A DNA stretch of 22,352 nt from an uncultured Bacteroidales bacterium (GCA_937926515.1 CALAZZ010000066.1:1-22352); one strand, 5' to 3'. Counted from the first letter of the stretch, positions 1 through 8,119 are shown. Notes: generated from the letters alone by a model not told the origin. Translations and numbers: made by a program.

Positions 1-639
1 CGTAAAAGTCGTAAACAGGAAGAAGTCGCTAACACCCTGTCGCATGCTGCAGGAATAGTGCTTGCCGTTGCAGGTCTTTCCATACTTGTTATTTTTGCAG
101 CAATATACGGGGATGTGTGGCACATTGTCAGCTATGCCGTTTTCGGCACATGCATGATACTTCTATACACAGCCTCCACCCTATTTCACAGCGCGAAACG
201 ATTACGGCTGAAATATTATTTCAATAAGTTTGATCATGCCGCCATTTATTTACTCATTGCCGGCTCCTACACGCCTGTTGCCCTCACTTCGCTGCGCGGG
301 CCGGTGGGATGGGTATTGTTTGGCCTCATATGGACCCTCGCCATCGGCGGCATTGCATTCAAAATCTGGTTTTATACTGCCCGCTGGCGCAGGCTGTCGG
401 CCTACCTTTATATTGCCATGGGCTGGCTAATCGTTATTGCGATTGTACCACTCATCAAATATACGCCTTACACCACCATCTGGTTCTTGTTTGCAGGCGG
501 GCTGGCTTACAGTGCCGGAGTGTTTTTCTATATTAGGAAACATATTAGGTTCAGCCATTTTGTATTTCACCTGTTTGTGCTGGCAGGTTCCATACTTCAT
601 TTTTTTGCTATTCTGTTTATGCTACCTGTTTTTCGATAA
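1..639 (+). CDS. trhA: Haemolysin III / PAQR family membrane protein TrhA (5' end missing)
   Basis: This is an integral membrane protein of the HlyIII/PAQR family, whose bacterial members are linked to membrane-fluidity homeostasis; the old name haemolysin reflects a weak expression phenotype. The frame is open from base 1, and the residues before the first in-frame GTG (base 58) read EEVANTLSHAAGIVL, which matches the family N-terminus. The start therefore lies just upstream of the window and only a few residues are missing from the 212 visible. Family signatures seen: STLFHS (Ser-x3-His) around visible residues 59-63, FDHAAIYLLIAGSYTP near 78-91, and the last-helix pair H-x9-H (FHLFVLAGSILHF) near 190-200. 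These His/Asp residues form the metal site in PAQR proteins. About seven hydrophobic segments are present. It converges on the MATE gene with only 21 bases between the stops and no obvious terminator. Confidence 0.9.
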   Translation, partial: RKSRKQEEVANTLSHAAGIVLAVAGLSILVIFAAIYGDVWHIVSYAVFGTCMILLYTASTLFHSAKRLRLKYYFNKFDHAAIYLLIAGSYTPVALTSLRGPVGWVLFGLIWTLAIGGIAFKIWFYTARWRRLSAYLYIAMGWLIVIAIVPLIKYTPYTTIWFLFAGGLAYSAGVFFYIRKHIRFSHFVFHLFVLAGSILHFFAILFMLPVFR

Positions 640-660
640 GGAGCACAACTAACCTATTGA

Positions 661-1992
661 CTATACCGACCCTCCCATCCATTTTCCATAGCGCAAATAA
701 AGCCACGAAAACACAGCCAAAAGCATCCCGTATACCAGTTCCGAAATCCAAACCTGAGCAACATTCGCATTAAAGTAGTTTATAATGATGTAAATAAAGG
801 CCAAATAAAACAATAAAACGGCTATCTCTATGCCCAGTCCCACAAAGGTCCTTCCCGTGCCAAGCATGCCATTAAAGGTGACGAAACCGGCTGAAATGGC
901 CAATGCACCAATATTCACCACATAAAGAACAGGAATGGTCTTGCTGATGAGGTCAGCATCATTGGTATAAACAGATATGATCTGTGAAGGGAATATGAAG
1001 CTCATGATGACAAAGAACAACACTCCCCCGTTACTAAGCAGTATGATCCGTCGTATCAGGCTGAAAATTTGGCCTTCACGCTTCAAACCGATCAGGTAGC
1101 TGACCAGCGAGTTGGCTGATGCTGCAAACCCCCACACCGGTATCATCAATACAATATAAACACTGCGTATGATGTTTGAAATGGCCAGCTCCTGTTCTCC
1201 CATTTTCTCAACCAGCAGGAAGAAAGCAAACCAAACCGACAGGCCCAGGAAATTCTGGATCATTAAAGGATAGGCCAGCTTAAGGTTTCGAAAAAACAGT
1301 TGCTTGTCAAAGGATGCGAAACCAAATAACTCATAGATCCTGACCTTATTTTGACTTTTGGTATATCCCCAGAGATAAACCACTGCACAAGCCTCAGCGA
1401 TCACCGACGCGAGGGCAGCACCCTGGAGGCCCATCTCGGGCAATCCAAGCCTTCCAAAAATGAGCCCATAATCAAGGATAATATTTACCACAGCCATGAC
1501 CATTGTGCTGTACGTGATGATCCGGGTATTGGCAATTCCTATGTAAAAGGAACGGAATAGGATCTGTCCAAACGCAAAAATGATCCCATACATCCTGTAG
1601 TCGATAAAGGCTATCGTTGCATCATAAATATGATCACTTTCAACAACAGGGCGCAAAATCGCAGGTGAAAAGAAGTACAGCATAAGAAATGATACCACGG
1701 ACAAGGGCAGCATGAAATAGAGCACATGGTCAAAAGTCTTGCCAATCAAATGGTATGCCCCCTCGCCATAACGCCTGGCCATAATAATCTGAGCACCGGT
1801 ACCGAATCCCATACCCAGCATGATCAGTACAAAATAAAACATACCTCCGAGCGCAGATGCGCCCAACTCAATCTCACCTACCCTTCCCAGAAATGCCGTA
1901 TCGGTTACGTTGATCAGGTTTTGTGCAACACTTCCAATTATTATGGGATAGGCTACATTCCATATCTTGCTGTATGAGATATCCTTGATCAT
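661..1992 (-). CDS. MATE family multidrug/Na+ (or H+) antiporter
   Basis: This is a twelve-helix inner-membrane exporter of the MATE (MatE, NorM-like) family, which extrudes cationic drugs or metabolites in exchange for Na+ or H+. The 443-residue product has the usual family length. Seen: an N-terminal segment with SKIWNVAYPIIIGSVAQNLI followed by the VTDTAFLGRVG motif, whose Asp lies in helix 1 where MATE proteins carry a functional acidic residue, and two internally similar halves (the second begins near LAYPLMIQNFLGLSVW). The frame extends upstream to a TTG at 2022, but I place the start at the ATG at 1992. The family-like sequence begins there, and a TAnnTTTG promoter box at 2020-2027 would put the TTG upstream of the transcript. 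It diverges from the epimerase-like gene across a spacer with two inverted repeats. The substrate cannot be inferred. Confidence 0.9.
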   Translation of the reverse strand: MIKDISYSKIWNVAYPIIIGSVAQNLINVTDTAFLGRVGEIELGASALGGMFYFVLIMLGMGFGTGAQIIMARRYGEGAYHLIGKTFDHVLYFMLPLSVVSFLMLYFFSPAILRPVVESDHIYDATIAFIDYRMYGIIFAFGQILFRSFYIGIANTRIITYSTMVMAVVNIILDYGLIFGRLGLPEMGLQGAALASVIAEACAVVYLWGYTKSQNKVRIYELFGFASFDKQLFFRNLKLAYPLMIQNFLGLSVWFAFFLLVEKMGEQELAISNIIRSVYIVLMIPVWGFAASANSLVSYLIGLKREGQIFSLIRRIILLSNGGVLFFVIMSFIFPSQIISVYTNDADLISKTIPVLYVVNIGALAISAGFVTFNGMLGTGRTFVGLGIEIAVLLFYLAFIYIIINYFNANVAQVWISELVYGMLLAVFSWLYLRYGKWMGGSV

Positions 1993-2019
1993 TAGCACCG
2001 GCTGGAGTAAAAGAAGCCG

Positions 2020-2027
2020 CAAAGTTA
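2020..2027 (-). promoter_or_regulatory. Bacteroidota-type -7 box for the MATE gene
   Basis: On the minus strand this reads TAACTTTG, a perfect match to the Bacteroidota -7 consensus TAnnTTTG. Transcription would begin near 2013, leaving a leader of about 20 bases before the ATG at 1992. No clear -33 TTG/TTTG sits at the usual distance, so confidence is moderate. Confidence 0.4.
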
Positions 2028-2068
2028 GCTGAATTGTATTATCTTCGGGTCTTATTGTAAACTCATTT

Positions 2069-2122
2069 TGCTGATAAGTTGAATATTGGAACGATCAGCA
2101 GTTCAGCGATGTCATCACTGAA
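2069..2122. promoter_or_regulatory. Two adjacent inverted repeats in the MATE/epimerase divergent spacer
   Basis: The first dyad is TGCTGAT (2069-2075) and ATCAGCA (2094-2100), separated by 18 bases. The second follows after one base: arms TTCAG-c-GATG (2102-2111) and CATC-a-CTGAA (2113-2122) around a single central T, so 9 of 10 pairs match. The second has the compact odd-length symmetry of an operator for a dimeric repressor. It could instead fold as a short RNA hairpin. It lies between two divergent genes, so either could be controlled. No regulator gene is adjacent. Confidence 0.35.
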
Positions 2123-2183
2123 TCACTATAAATATCTAAACAATAACAGCACTGGCTTGTTATATAATTAATAAAACCAATTC

Positions 2184-3104
2184 ATGATGAAAATAATCAT
2201 TGCAGGCGGAACAGGATTCATAGGATCTGCGCTCATACAAAAACTGGCAGGTAAAAACGAAATAGTTGTTGTTAGCCGAGACCCTATGAAAGCGTCCAAA
2301 CAATTCGGAGCGATGAGCGGTTTGCATTTTGTTGGTTGGGATGATCCTGTGCCACTTATCCGCGATACCATTGCCAACTCAAATGCGATTATCAACTTGA
2401 GTGGGGCTCCCATTGCAGCGAAGCGTTGGTCCGAAAACTATAAAAAAAAGATCATCACTTCCCGTGTTGAATCCATCGACCGACTGGTTCAGCTTATTGA
2501 GAAGGCAAAGCTGAAACTTGATGTAGTTATTCAGGCTTCGGGCAAGGACTATTATGGGATGAGCGAGGACAACACCTTTACTGAATCCAGCCCTGTAGGT
2601 ACTGGTTTTATGGCAGATGTTGCAAAACAATGGGAATCAGCGGCCAAACGATTTGATAATTCAACAACCAGGCTTGTAATTTTACGCACCGGAATGGTTT
2701 TGGATCGTAGCGGAGGTGCGCTACCTCCCATTGCTTCACCAATAAAATTCTTTTTGGGTGGTCCAATCGGTAGCGGTAAGCAGTGGGTTTCATGGATTCA
2801 TCTGGAAGATCAAATCAGAGCCATCACACACCTGCTTCAGACTCCAACCAGCAGCGGTGCATATAACCTCACAGCACCTCATCCGATAACCAACTCTGAA
2901 CTGATTAAAACCATTTCCAATGTCTTAGGCCGACCATTTTGGTTACCTACTCCCGGATTTGCCGTCCGAACCTTATTTGGTGAAATGGGTGATGAACTGA
3001 TCCTGAAAGGTAATAAAGTGTTGCCTGAGAAACTGTTGGCCGATAAGTTCAACTTTTCCTACGAGACCATTGAGCCGGCTATAAAACAAATCTATAAGCC
3101 TTAA
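2184..3104 (+). CDS. TIGR01777 family epimerase-like protein (SDR39U1/YfcH type)
   Basis: This is a predicted cytoplasmic NAD(P)-dependent short-chain dehydrogenase/reductase of the extended, epimerase-like TIGR01777 group; the in vivo substrate of this family is not known. The 306-residue length fits. Seen: the Rossmann motif GGTGFIG (residues 8-14), a strand ending VVSRDP that would set cofactor choice, the family stretch INLSGAPIAAKRWSENYKK, and a C-terminal DUF1731-like segment (GRPFWLPTPGFAVRTLFGEM ... KGNKVLPEKL). The catalytic-region motif is usually close to SAIGYYG; here it reads ASGKDYYG, a mild deviation. Start: ATG at 2184 is followed by a second ATG at 2187, and the two cannot be separated by eye. 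It is divergent from the MATE gene and followed after 98 bases by a small membrane-protein gene on the same strand that probably has its own promoter. Confidence 0.87.
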   Translation: MMKIIIAGGTGFIGSALIQKLAGKNEIVVVSRDPMKASKQFGAMSGLHFVGWDDPVPLIRDTIANSNAIINLSGAPIAAKRWSENYKKKIITSRVESIDRLVQLIEKAKLKLDVVIQASGKDYYGMSEDNTFTESSPVGTGFMADVAKQWESAAKRFDNSTTRLVILRTGMVLDRSGGALPPIASPIKFFLGGPIGSGKQWVSWIHLEDQIRAITHLLQTPTSSGAYNLTAPHPITNSELIKTISNVLGRPFWLPTPGFAVRTLFGEMGDELILKGNKVLPEKLLADKFNFSYETIEPAIKQIYKP

Positions 3105-3171
3105 GCTATACTGTTTGTTTACAATGATTTATACCTGAATCTACTGTAGAGTAATTCTTAATAATCATTCT

Positions 3172-3179
3172 TATATTTG
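3172..3179 (+). promoter_or_regulatory. Bacteroidota-type -7 box for the gene at 3203
   Basis: TATATTTG is a perfect TAnnTTTG match ending 23 bases before the ATG at 3203. No good -33 element is seen 17-23 bases upstream, so this is a half-site prediction. Confidence 0.35.
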
Positions 3180-3202
3180 CCATCCAAACAACAGGTCTGT
3201 AG

Positions 3203-3703
3203 ATGCAGGAAGAAACAATCGCCATAATATTCATCCTATTTGTAATCGGTGCATTCATTCTGTACAGGAGATGGTTCAAAAGCAGGGAAAAGATCTATAC
3301 CGCTTCGGATGAGATTATCGGCGGTTACCGATTGCGTATTATCGAGCATAACCCCCGCACCAATGATGCACAGGTGGTCATTCACATTCAACACCCCATG
3401 AAGGAACTTGATATTGATGAGGTTTTTATTGAATTTATCAGCCGGGGAAGAGAGTTTCAGCTCTTTAGCATAGCCGATTTTTTTGAGGAGGAGATACCCG
3501 TCAAATATGCTGAAGACCAAAGATCGGCCAGTATAAAATTCTATAAAAGTGAATTCCTGCGTCATATCAGGAACAGGGACATCAAATTATATCGCTTCCG
3601 TTTTGTGTGGCTTAAACACAATGGGAACAAGCTTAAAACACATGAAATGGCCATCTCAGCCAGGTACATCTTCTTTAAACCAGACTCAGGAATATTCAAT
3701 TAG
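3203..3703 (+). CDS. Membrane-anchored protein of unknown function (166 aa)
   Basis: I do not recognise this protein. Residues 5-21 (TIAIIFILFVIGAFILY) form one hydrophobic helix followed by the positive cluster RRWFKSREK, which predicts a single N-terminal anchor with the C-terminal part in the cytoplasm. Residues 35-165 are soluble and rich in predicted beta strands with many charged and aromatic residues (for example YRLRIIEHN, QVVIHIQHP, EVFIEFISRG, RFRFVWLKHNG). There are no cysteines and no obvious catalytic motif. It reads as genuine coding sequence, with a good -7 box close upstream and a convergent neighbour, the LEA-like lipoprotein gene, 82 bases downstream. It could be a lineage-specific envelope or scaffold protein. 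No function is assigned. Confidence 0.7.
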   Translation: MQEETIAIIFILFVIGAFILYRRWFKSREKIYTASDEIIGGYRLRIIEHNPRTNDAQVVIHIQHPMKELDIDEVFIEFISRGREFQLFSIADFFEEEIPVKYAEDQRSASIKFYKSEFLRHIRNRDIKLYRFRFVWLKHNGNKLKTHEMAISARYIFFKPDSGIFN

Positions 3704-3785
3704 CTCCTAACAAACGCATCAATTGGATGTACTTGTTTGTGCACTGATCCAGAAACAAGCTGTCATTAAGCTGTAGCTTTCGATG

Positions 3786-4391
3786 CTAATTCAAAGTATG
3801 GTTTACATTAAGGTAACCCGGATAGGCCAATTCCCTTCCACCAACCCTGATGTAGGGTTTCACCCTGAAAAGCAACTCGGAAGGGTTGCTCTCATTGCCG
3901 GTCAGTTTGAAAGCCAGGTTCACAAGTGCATCTCCTGATTCTCCGCTTAGGGCTTCAAAAAGCTCAAGTTGAAGACGCATGGGAATAGTCGTGGATGCCC
4001 CGGCAGGCACCTCATAGCGATCATCTACTGCGCCGGCAACCAACTGCATGCCATCGAGCAAAATATTGTATTCCATTCTGTTCATGGCTGCAGGTTTGTC
4101 GTTCGGATTGTCAACTTTCACATTCAGATTAAACTCCAGTGGAAGGTTTCGATTGAACAAGGCACCTGTCAACGACATGACTTGTGCTGCATTGAGGTCA
4201 CTATACGACATACCTTGCCGAAGGTTTACTCCGGCCAGTCTGATATTGTCTACGCCAGTTACATCAAAGGTGCACAGGCTAAGACGTTGGACCTGTGCTG
4301 TCTGCTCCAGCACATCACATGAAGGAGTGGCAAATGCCAGCAACAATGCCAGCAATAGGATTGGTTTACTTGATCTCTTCATTATCATCAT
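3786..4391 (-). CDS. LEA14/WHy-like lipoprotein
   Basis: This is a predicted lipoprotein of 201 residues with one LEA type 2 (LEA14/WHy) beta-sandwich domain, a fold tied to desiccation or stress proteins in plants and found in many bacterial envelope proteins of unknown role. Seen: a positive n-region (MKRSSK), a hydrophobic core, and a lipobox-like FATPSC with Cys25. A serine before the cysteine is common in Bacteroidota lipoproteins. Residues 40-190 show the domain pattern (VDNIRLAGVNLRQGMSYSDL, LEFNLNVKVDNPNDKPAAMNRMEYNILLDG, YEVPAGASTTIPMRLQLEL). Its ATG at 4391 overlaps the typA stop by 4 bases (ATGA), implying translational coupling. In-frame ATGs at 4388 and 4382 are possible alternative starts. 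There is no charged export-avoidance signal I can call with confidence, so inner versus outer membrane is undecided. Confidence 0.8.
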   Translation of the reverse strand: MMIMKRSSKPILLLALLLAFATPSCDVLEQTAQVQRLSLCTFDVTGVDNIRLAGVNLRQGMSYSDLNAAQVMSLTGALFNRNLPLEFNLNVKVDNPNDKPAAMNRMEYNILLDGMQLVAGAVDDRYEVPAGASTTIPMRLQLELFEALSGESGDALVNLAFKLTGNESNPSELLFRVKPYIRVGGRELAYPGYLNVNHTLN

Positions 4392-6190
4392 GATTTATTT
4401 GCACGTTTTCTGTCATTTTCATCCAGAAGTATTTTCCTGAGCCGGAGCGAACGTGGAGTTACCTCAAGATATTCGTCATCGCGAATATACTCCATATATT
4501 CTTCCAACGAAAATCGGATGGCAGGAATAATCATCACTTTCTCGTCCGAGCCCGAAGCCCGCATATTGCTAAGTTTTTTGGTCTTATTTACATTAATCAC
4601 CAGGTCGCCGGCCCTGTTGTTTTCTCCAATCACCTGACCCATATATACTTCCTCATTGGGATAAATAAAAAAGCGACCACGGTCCTGCAGCTTAAATATG
4701 GCATATGGAATGGCAGTACCTGTATCAAGTGATATCAATGCGCCATTGCTACGGGTATTGATCTCACCCTTCCAGGGTTCAAAGCTTTTAAAGCGATGTG
4801 CAATAATCGCCTCCCCTTCGGTAGCGGTAAGTATGTTGTTTCGCAACCCTATGATACCTCGCGATGGGATTAAAAATTCCAGATGCATACGATCTCCTGC
4901 CGGTGTCATGCTGCCCAGTTCACCCTTACGCATACTTACCTGTTCGATCACCCTGCCGGAAAAATCCTCTGGTACCTGCACGGTAAGGCTTTCGATGGGC
5001 TCGTGCTTCACACCATCTATGGTTTTGATGATGACCTTGGGTTGACCCAGTTGAAACTCATATCCTTCACGGCGCATGGTCTCTACCAGGATGGATAAAT
5101 GCAATATGCCACGGCCATAAACCAGTATGGAGTCAGGGCTGTCAGTATCTTCCAGACGCAGGGCAAGATTTTTTTCCGTTTCTTTTACCAGCCTATCACG
5201 CAGGTGGCGCGAAGTGACAAACTTACCCTCCTTACCATAAAAAGGCGAGTTGTTGACCGTGAATAACATGCTCATCGTGGGTTCGTCTATCCTTATCGGA
5301 GGCAGACCTTCTGGCTTCTCAATATCTGCTATGGTATCACCGATCTCAAAATCTTCAATACCCATCAGTGCTATGATATCACCGGCATAAACAGGTTGTT
5401 TGGTACGTTCTTTTCCAAGACCTTCAAAAGTGTAAAGCTCTTTGATGGTTGATCTAGTGATGCTACCGTCGCGCTTGACCAGCGAAATATTCATTCCGGC
5501 CTGCAGCATACCTCTTGATAAACGGCCAACGGCAATGCGGCCAACGTAGGAACTATAATCAAGCGAGGTGATCTGTAGTTGCGGAGAGCCTTCATGATAT
5601 ACCGCCGCAGGGATATGATCCACAATAACATCAAGCAAGGCAGATACATCCTGGGTCTCTTCGCGCCAGTCGTGCGACATCCAGCCATTCTTCGATGAGC
5701 CGAAAATGGTGGGAAAATTCAGCTGTTCCTCGGTAGCACCTAAATTAAACATCAGGTCAAAAACGGCCTCCTGCACCTCATCAGGCCTACAATTTGGTTT
5801 ATCGACCTTGTTCACCACCACAATAGGTTTTAGCCCCAGATCGATGGCCTTCTGCAATACAAAACGGGTCTGAGGCATGGGCCCCTCAAAGGCATCCACC
5901 AATAATAACACACCATCAGCCATGTTCAGTACACGCTCCACCTCCCCGCCAAAATCAGAATGCCCGGGGGTGTCAATGATGTTTATCTTGACATCTTTGT
6001 AGTGTACGGATACATTCTTTGCCAGAATGGTGATGCCACGCTCACGCTCCAGGTCATTGCTGTCGAGGATAAGCTCTCCCATGTCCTGGTTATCGCGAAA
6101 GAGCTTAACCTGGTGCAGAATGCGGTCAACAAGCGTAGTTTTGCCATGATCAACGTGGGCTATTATGGCTATATTTCTGATATTGTGCAT
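4388..6190 (-). CDS. typA: Ribosome-associated GTPase TypA/BipA
   Basis: This is a translational GTPase of the EF-G-like family that binds the ribosome and supports 50S assembly and growth under stress and cold. The 600-residue product has the normal length. Seen: G1 AHVDHGKT (11-18), G2 region RGIT (51-54), G3 DTPGH (73-77), G4 NKVD (127-130), then domain II, the EF-G-like domains III and V, and the BipA-specific C-terminal domain (MRASGSDEKVMIIPAIRFSLEEYMEYI). The open frame extends 98 codons further upstream, but the family N-terminus begins at MHNIRNIAIIAHVDHG, the ATG at 6190. The upstream extension is antisense to the lplA start and is not real. A good promoter candidate lies at 6227-6260. 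The gene is divergent from lplA and overlaps the LEA-like lipoprotein gene downstream. Confidence 0.97.
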   Translation of the reverse strand: MHNIRNIAIIAHVDHGKTTLVDRILHQVKLFRDNQDMGELILDSNDLERERGITILAKNVSVHYKDVKINIIDTPGHSDFGGEVERVLNMADGVLLLVDAFEGPMPQTRFVLQKAIDLGLKPIVVVNKVDKPNCRPDEVQEAVFDLMFNLGATEEQLNFPTIFGSSKNGWMSHDWREETQDVSALLDVIVDHIPAAVYHEGSPQLQITSLDYSSYVGRIAVGRLSRGMLQAGMNISLVKRDGSITRSTIKELYTFEGLGKERTKQPVYAGDIIALMGIEDFEIGDTIADIEKPEGLPPIRIDEPTMSMLFTVNNSPFYGKEGKFVTSRHLRDRLVKETEKNLALRLEDTDSPDSILVYGRGILHLSILVETMRREGYEFQLGQPKVIIKTIDGVKHEPIESLTVQVPEDFSGRVIEQVSMRKGELGSMTPAGDRMHLEFLIPSRGIIGLRNNILTATEGEAIIAHRFKSFEPWKGEINTRSNGALISLDTGTAIPYAIFKLQDRGRFFIYPNEEVYMGQVIGENNRAGDLVINVNKTKKLSNMRASGSDEKVMIIPAIRFSLEEYMEYIRDDEYLEVTPRSLRLRKILLDENDRKRANKS

Positions 6191-6226
6191 ATTATTTGTC
6201 AAAGATGAATAGCTGAAAAAGTGGCG

Positions 6227-6260
6227 CAAAAGTACTCGATTATTCCGTATCTGGTTCAAA
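6227..6260 (-). promoter_or_regulatory. Promoter candidate for typA
   Basis: On the minus strand TTTG (6260-6257) is followed after 22 bases by TACTTTTG (6234-6227), matching the Bacteroidota TTTG / TAnnTTTG architecture. The predicted start is near 6220, giving a leader of about 30 bases before the typA ATG. It is among the best promoters in the window. Confidence 0.55.
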
Positions 6261-6268
6261 TATTGCAG

Positions 6269-6276
6269 TATTTTTG
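6269..6276 (+). promoter_or_regulatory. -7 box for lplA
   Basis: TATTTTTG fits TAnnTTTG exactly and ends 28 bases before the lplA ATG at 6305. A -33 TTG at the expected distance is not evident. The position also argues that upstream in-frame codons of lplA are outside the transcript. Confidence 0.4.
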
Positions 6277-6304
6277 TACCCAAATTTGCATTTATCCGGT
6301 CCAA

Positions 6305-7285
6305 ATGATCCATATTGACAAACAGGGTACCGATCCCTGGTTTAATATTGCTGCTGATGAATTCGTTCTGAAACAATTGCAGGAGGATGTGTTCATGGTA
6401 TGGAACAATACACCTTGTGTGGTTGTTGGCAAACACCAGCATGCATTGGCCGAAATAAACCAATCTTTCCTCCAAACGAACCACATACCTGTTATCAGGC
6501 GCATATCAGGTGGCGGGACGGTATATCATGATGAGTATTGCCTGAATTACAGCTTCATAACAAACGCAAAGTCAGATTCAGACAAAATAAATTTTGATTA
6601 TTTTACACGGCCCATACGAGATTTTCTGCAATCGATTGGTATTGATGCCCGGTTGACTGATAAAAGTACCCTCATGGTTGATGATAGAAAGATTTCGGGC
6701 AATGCAGCCCATCTTTTTAAAAGCAGAAGTATTCATCATGGCACCCTGTTGTATGATACTGATTTGCATAAACTGTATGAAAGCATCGAGAGCGCTGGCA
6801 GAACTTACCACTCTAAAGCTGTACCATCAAATCGGTCCAGAGTGGTCAATATTAAAAGCCTACTCGCAGATAAGCTTTCAATGGAACACTTCAAGGCGCA
6901 ATTTGTCAGGTTCTTAATGGACTGGTTCGGATGCCGTGAATCGCGTTCATTTCACCAATACGAAATACAAGCCATACAAAAGCTTGCTGAAGAAAAATAC
7001 AAGAGCTGGTCATGGACCTATGGCTACTCACCAGATTATCATTTCGAAAGCTTAATCAACTTAAAAGGTGTGCAGATACCTGTCATCATTCAAGTTAAAA
7101 AGGGAAATATCACCTCTGTTGCTGCTGCGAACGGAACACAGCCGGAGTTATTACTCCACCTGAATGAGATTCTTAGAGATGTGAAGTTCGAAATAAATGC
7201 GATCAGGGAGCGACTTAGGCCCCATTCACTTCATTTTAGCCAATCAGAAAAGCAATTCAATCAATTAATACAACAAATAATTTAA
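6305..7285 (+). CDS. lplA: Lipoate-protein ligase A
   Basis: This cytoplasmic enzyme activates free lipoate with ATP and attaches it to the lipoyl lysine of 2-oxoacid dehydrogenase E2 subunits and glycine cleavage H protein. The 326 residues comprise a catalytic domain (about 1-245) and the C-terminal accessory domain, so this is the full-length LplA type. Seen: RRISGGGTVYHD (residues 65-76), matching the RRxSGGGxVxHD lipoate-binding loop, LNYSF at 80-84, and the lysine in DDRKISGNA (K129), equivalent to the catalytic lysine of the family. I chose ATG 6305 because MIHIDKQGTDPWFNIAADEF is the normal family N-terminus; the frame is open further upstream but precedes the -7 box. Only 10 bases separate it from the DUF1338 gene, suggesting an operon. 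Lipoylated 2-oxoglutarate dehydrogenase would consume the product of the proposed downstream pathway. Confidence 0.95.
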   Translation: MIHIDKQGTDPWFNIAADEFVLKQLQEDVFMVWNNTPCVVVGKHQHALAEINQSFLQTNHIPVIRRISGGGTVYHDEYCLNYSFITNAKSDSDKINFDYFTRPIRDFLQSIGIDARLTDKSTLMVDDRKISGNAAHLFKSRSIHHGTLLYDTDLHKLYESIESAGRTYHSKAVPSNRSRVVNIKSLLADKLSMEHFKAQFVRFLMDWFGCRESRSFHQYEIQAIQKLAEEKYKSWSWTYGYSPDYHFESLINLKGVQIPVIIQVKKGNITSVAAANGTQPELLLHLNEILRDVKFEINAIRERLRPHSLHFSQSEKQFNQLIQQII

Positions 7286-7295
7286 ACCCAGTATT

Positions 7296-8090
7296 ATGAA
7301 ATCTCAACTTATTTTTGACCGTCTTTGGAAAGACTACACCGAACAAAACCCTTCAGTTAAAGATATTTATGATCTGTTTGGCCGCAAAGGAGAAAAGGTA
7401 GAGAACGACCACATCGCCTTTCGCACCTATGATGATCCACGTGTAAATATAGATGTATTGGCTAAACCATTCATTCATGCAGGCTATGTGTTCAAAGGTG
7501 ATTATCGTTTTGAGCAGAAGAAGCTCTACGCCAAACATTTCGAATTGGAGGGCGGCCCACGTGTTTTTATCTCCCAGCTGATCACTTCCGAATTCAGCAC
7601 TTATTTGCAGCAACAAGTGAAAGACATGATCGATCGAATACCACAGCATCTACTTGATTCGGAAGAACTTATTTACAGCGGCTGCATGTGGGGAACGCCA
7701 TCCTTTGAGGTATACGAAAAATTACGCGAAGAGTCGGAATACGCTGCCTGGCTGTACGTGAACGGTTTTCGGGCTAACCACTTTACCGTAAGCATCAATG
7801 CTTTGAAGAAATATGATACGATTCAAAAGGTGAATCAACTGCTCAAGGACAATGGTTTTCGCATCAATGATTCAGGAGGCGAAGTGAAGGGTACACCGGC
7901 ACAGCTGTTGGAGCAATCAAGCACCCGTTCCGAAATGATCCGGGTTGAATTTGTGGAAGGGATGAAGGAAATTCCCGGCTGTTACTATGAGTTCGCCAGA
8001 CGTTATCCTGATGCGGATGGCAAGCTATACTCCGGCTTTATCGCCAAGTCAGCTGATAAGATTTTTGAAAGCACGGATAAGGTTTCTTGA
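7296..8090 (+). CDS. Short DUF1338 protein, HglS family (candidate 2-oxoadipate dioxygenase/decarboxylase)
   Basis: DUF1338 proteins belong to the VOC-like fold. The characterised member HglS is a metal-dependent enzyme turning 2-oxoadipate plus O2 into D-2-hydroxyglutarate and CO2 in lysine catabolism. This 264-residue protein is the short form; the proteobacterial enzymes are well over 400 residues. From memory HglS uses His70, Arg74, His226 and Glu294. Here H39 and R43 lie in DHIAFR with the same H-x3-R spacing, H162 lies in NHFTVSIN and E232 in CYYEFARR; the last two are 70 residues apart against 68 in HglS. So the putative active site appears intact, although I matched it by eye. It follows lplA by 10 bases and precedes a YdiJ-like dehydrogenase that could use its product. 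A related 2-oxoacid substrate is possible. Confidence 0.85.
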   Translation: MKSQLIFDRLWKDYTEQNPSVKDIYDLFGRKGEKVENDHIAFRTYDDPRVNIDVLAKPFIHAGYVFKGDYRFEQKKLYAKHFELEGGPRVFISQLITSEFSTYLQQQVKDMIDRIPQHLLDSEELIYSGCMWGTPSFEVYEKLREESEYAAWLYVNGFRANHFTVSINALKKYDTIQKVNQLLKDNGFRINDSGGEVKGTPAQLLEQSSTRSEMIRVEFVEGMKEIPGCYYEFARRYPDADGKLYSGFIAKSADKIFESTDKVS

Positions 8091-8119
8091 TTTATTACAT
8101 TCGATTTTGTCAATAAATC

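Noticed and set aside
3236..3565. 109-codon ORF antisense to the 166-residue protein gene
   Set aside because: The plus-strand frame has a helix plus positive-charge anchor, a -7 box and a sensible length. The antisense frame has none of these.
6221..6304. Upstream extension of the lplA frame
   Set aside because: The LplA family start is at MIHIDKQG (6305), and a -7 promoter box at 6269-6276 lies inside the extension.
6191..6484. 98-codon upstream extension of the typA frame on the minus strand
   Set aside because: It precedes the conserved TypA N-terminus (MHNIRNIAIIAHVDHG), overlaps its own promoter candidate and runs antisense into lplA.
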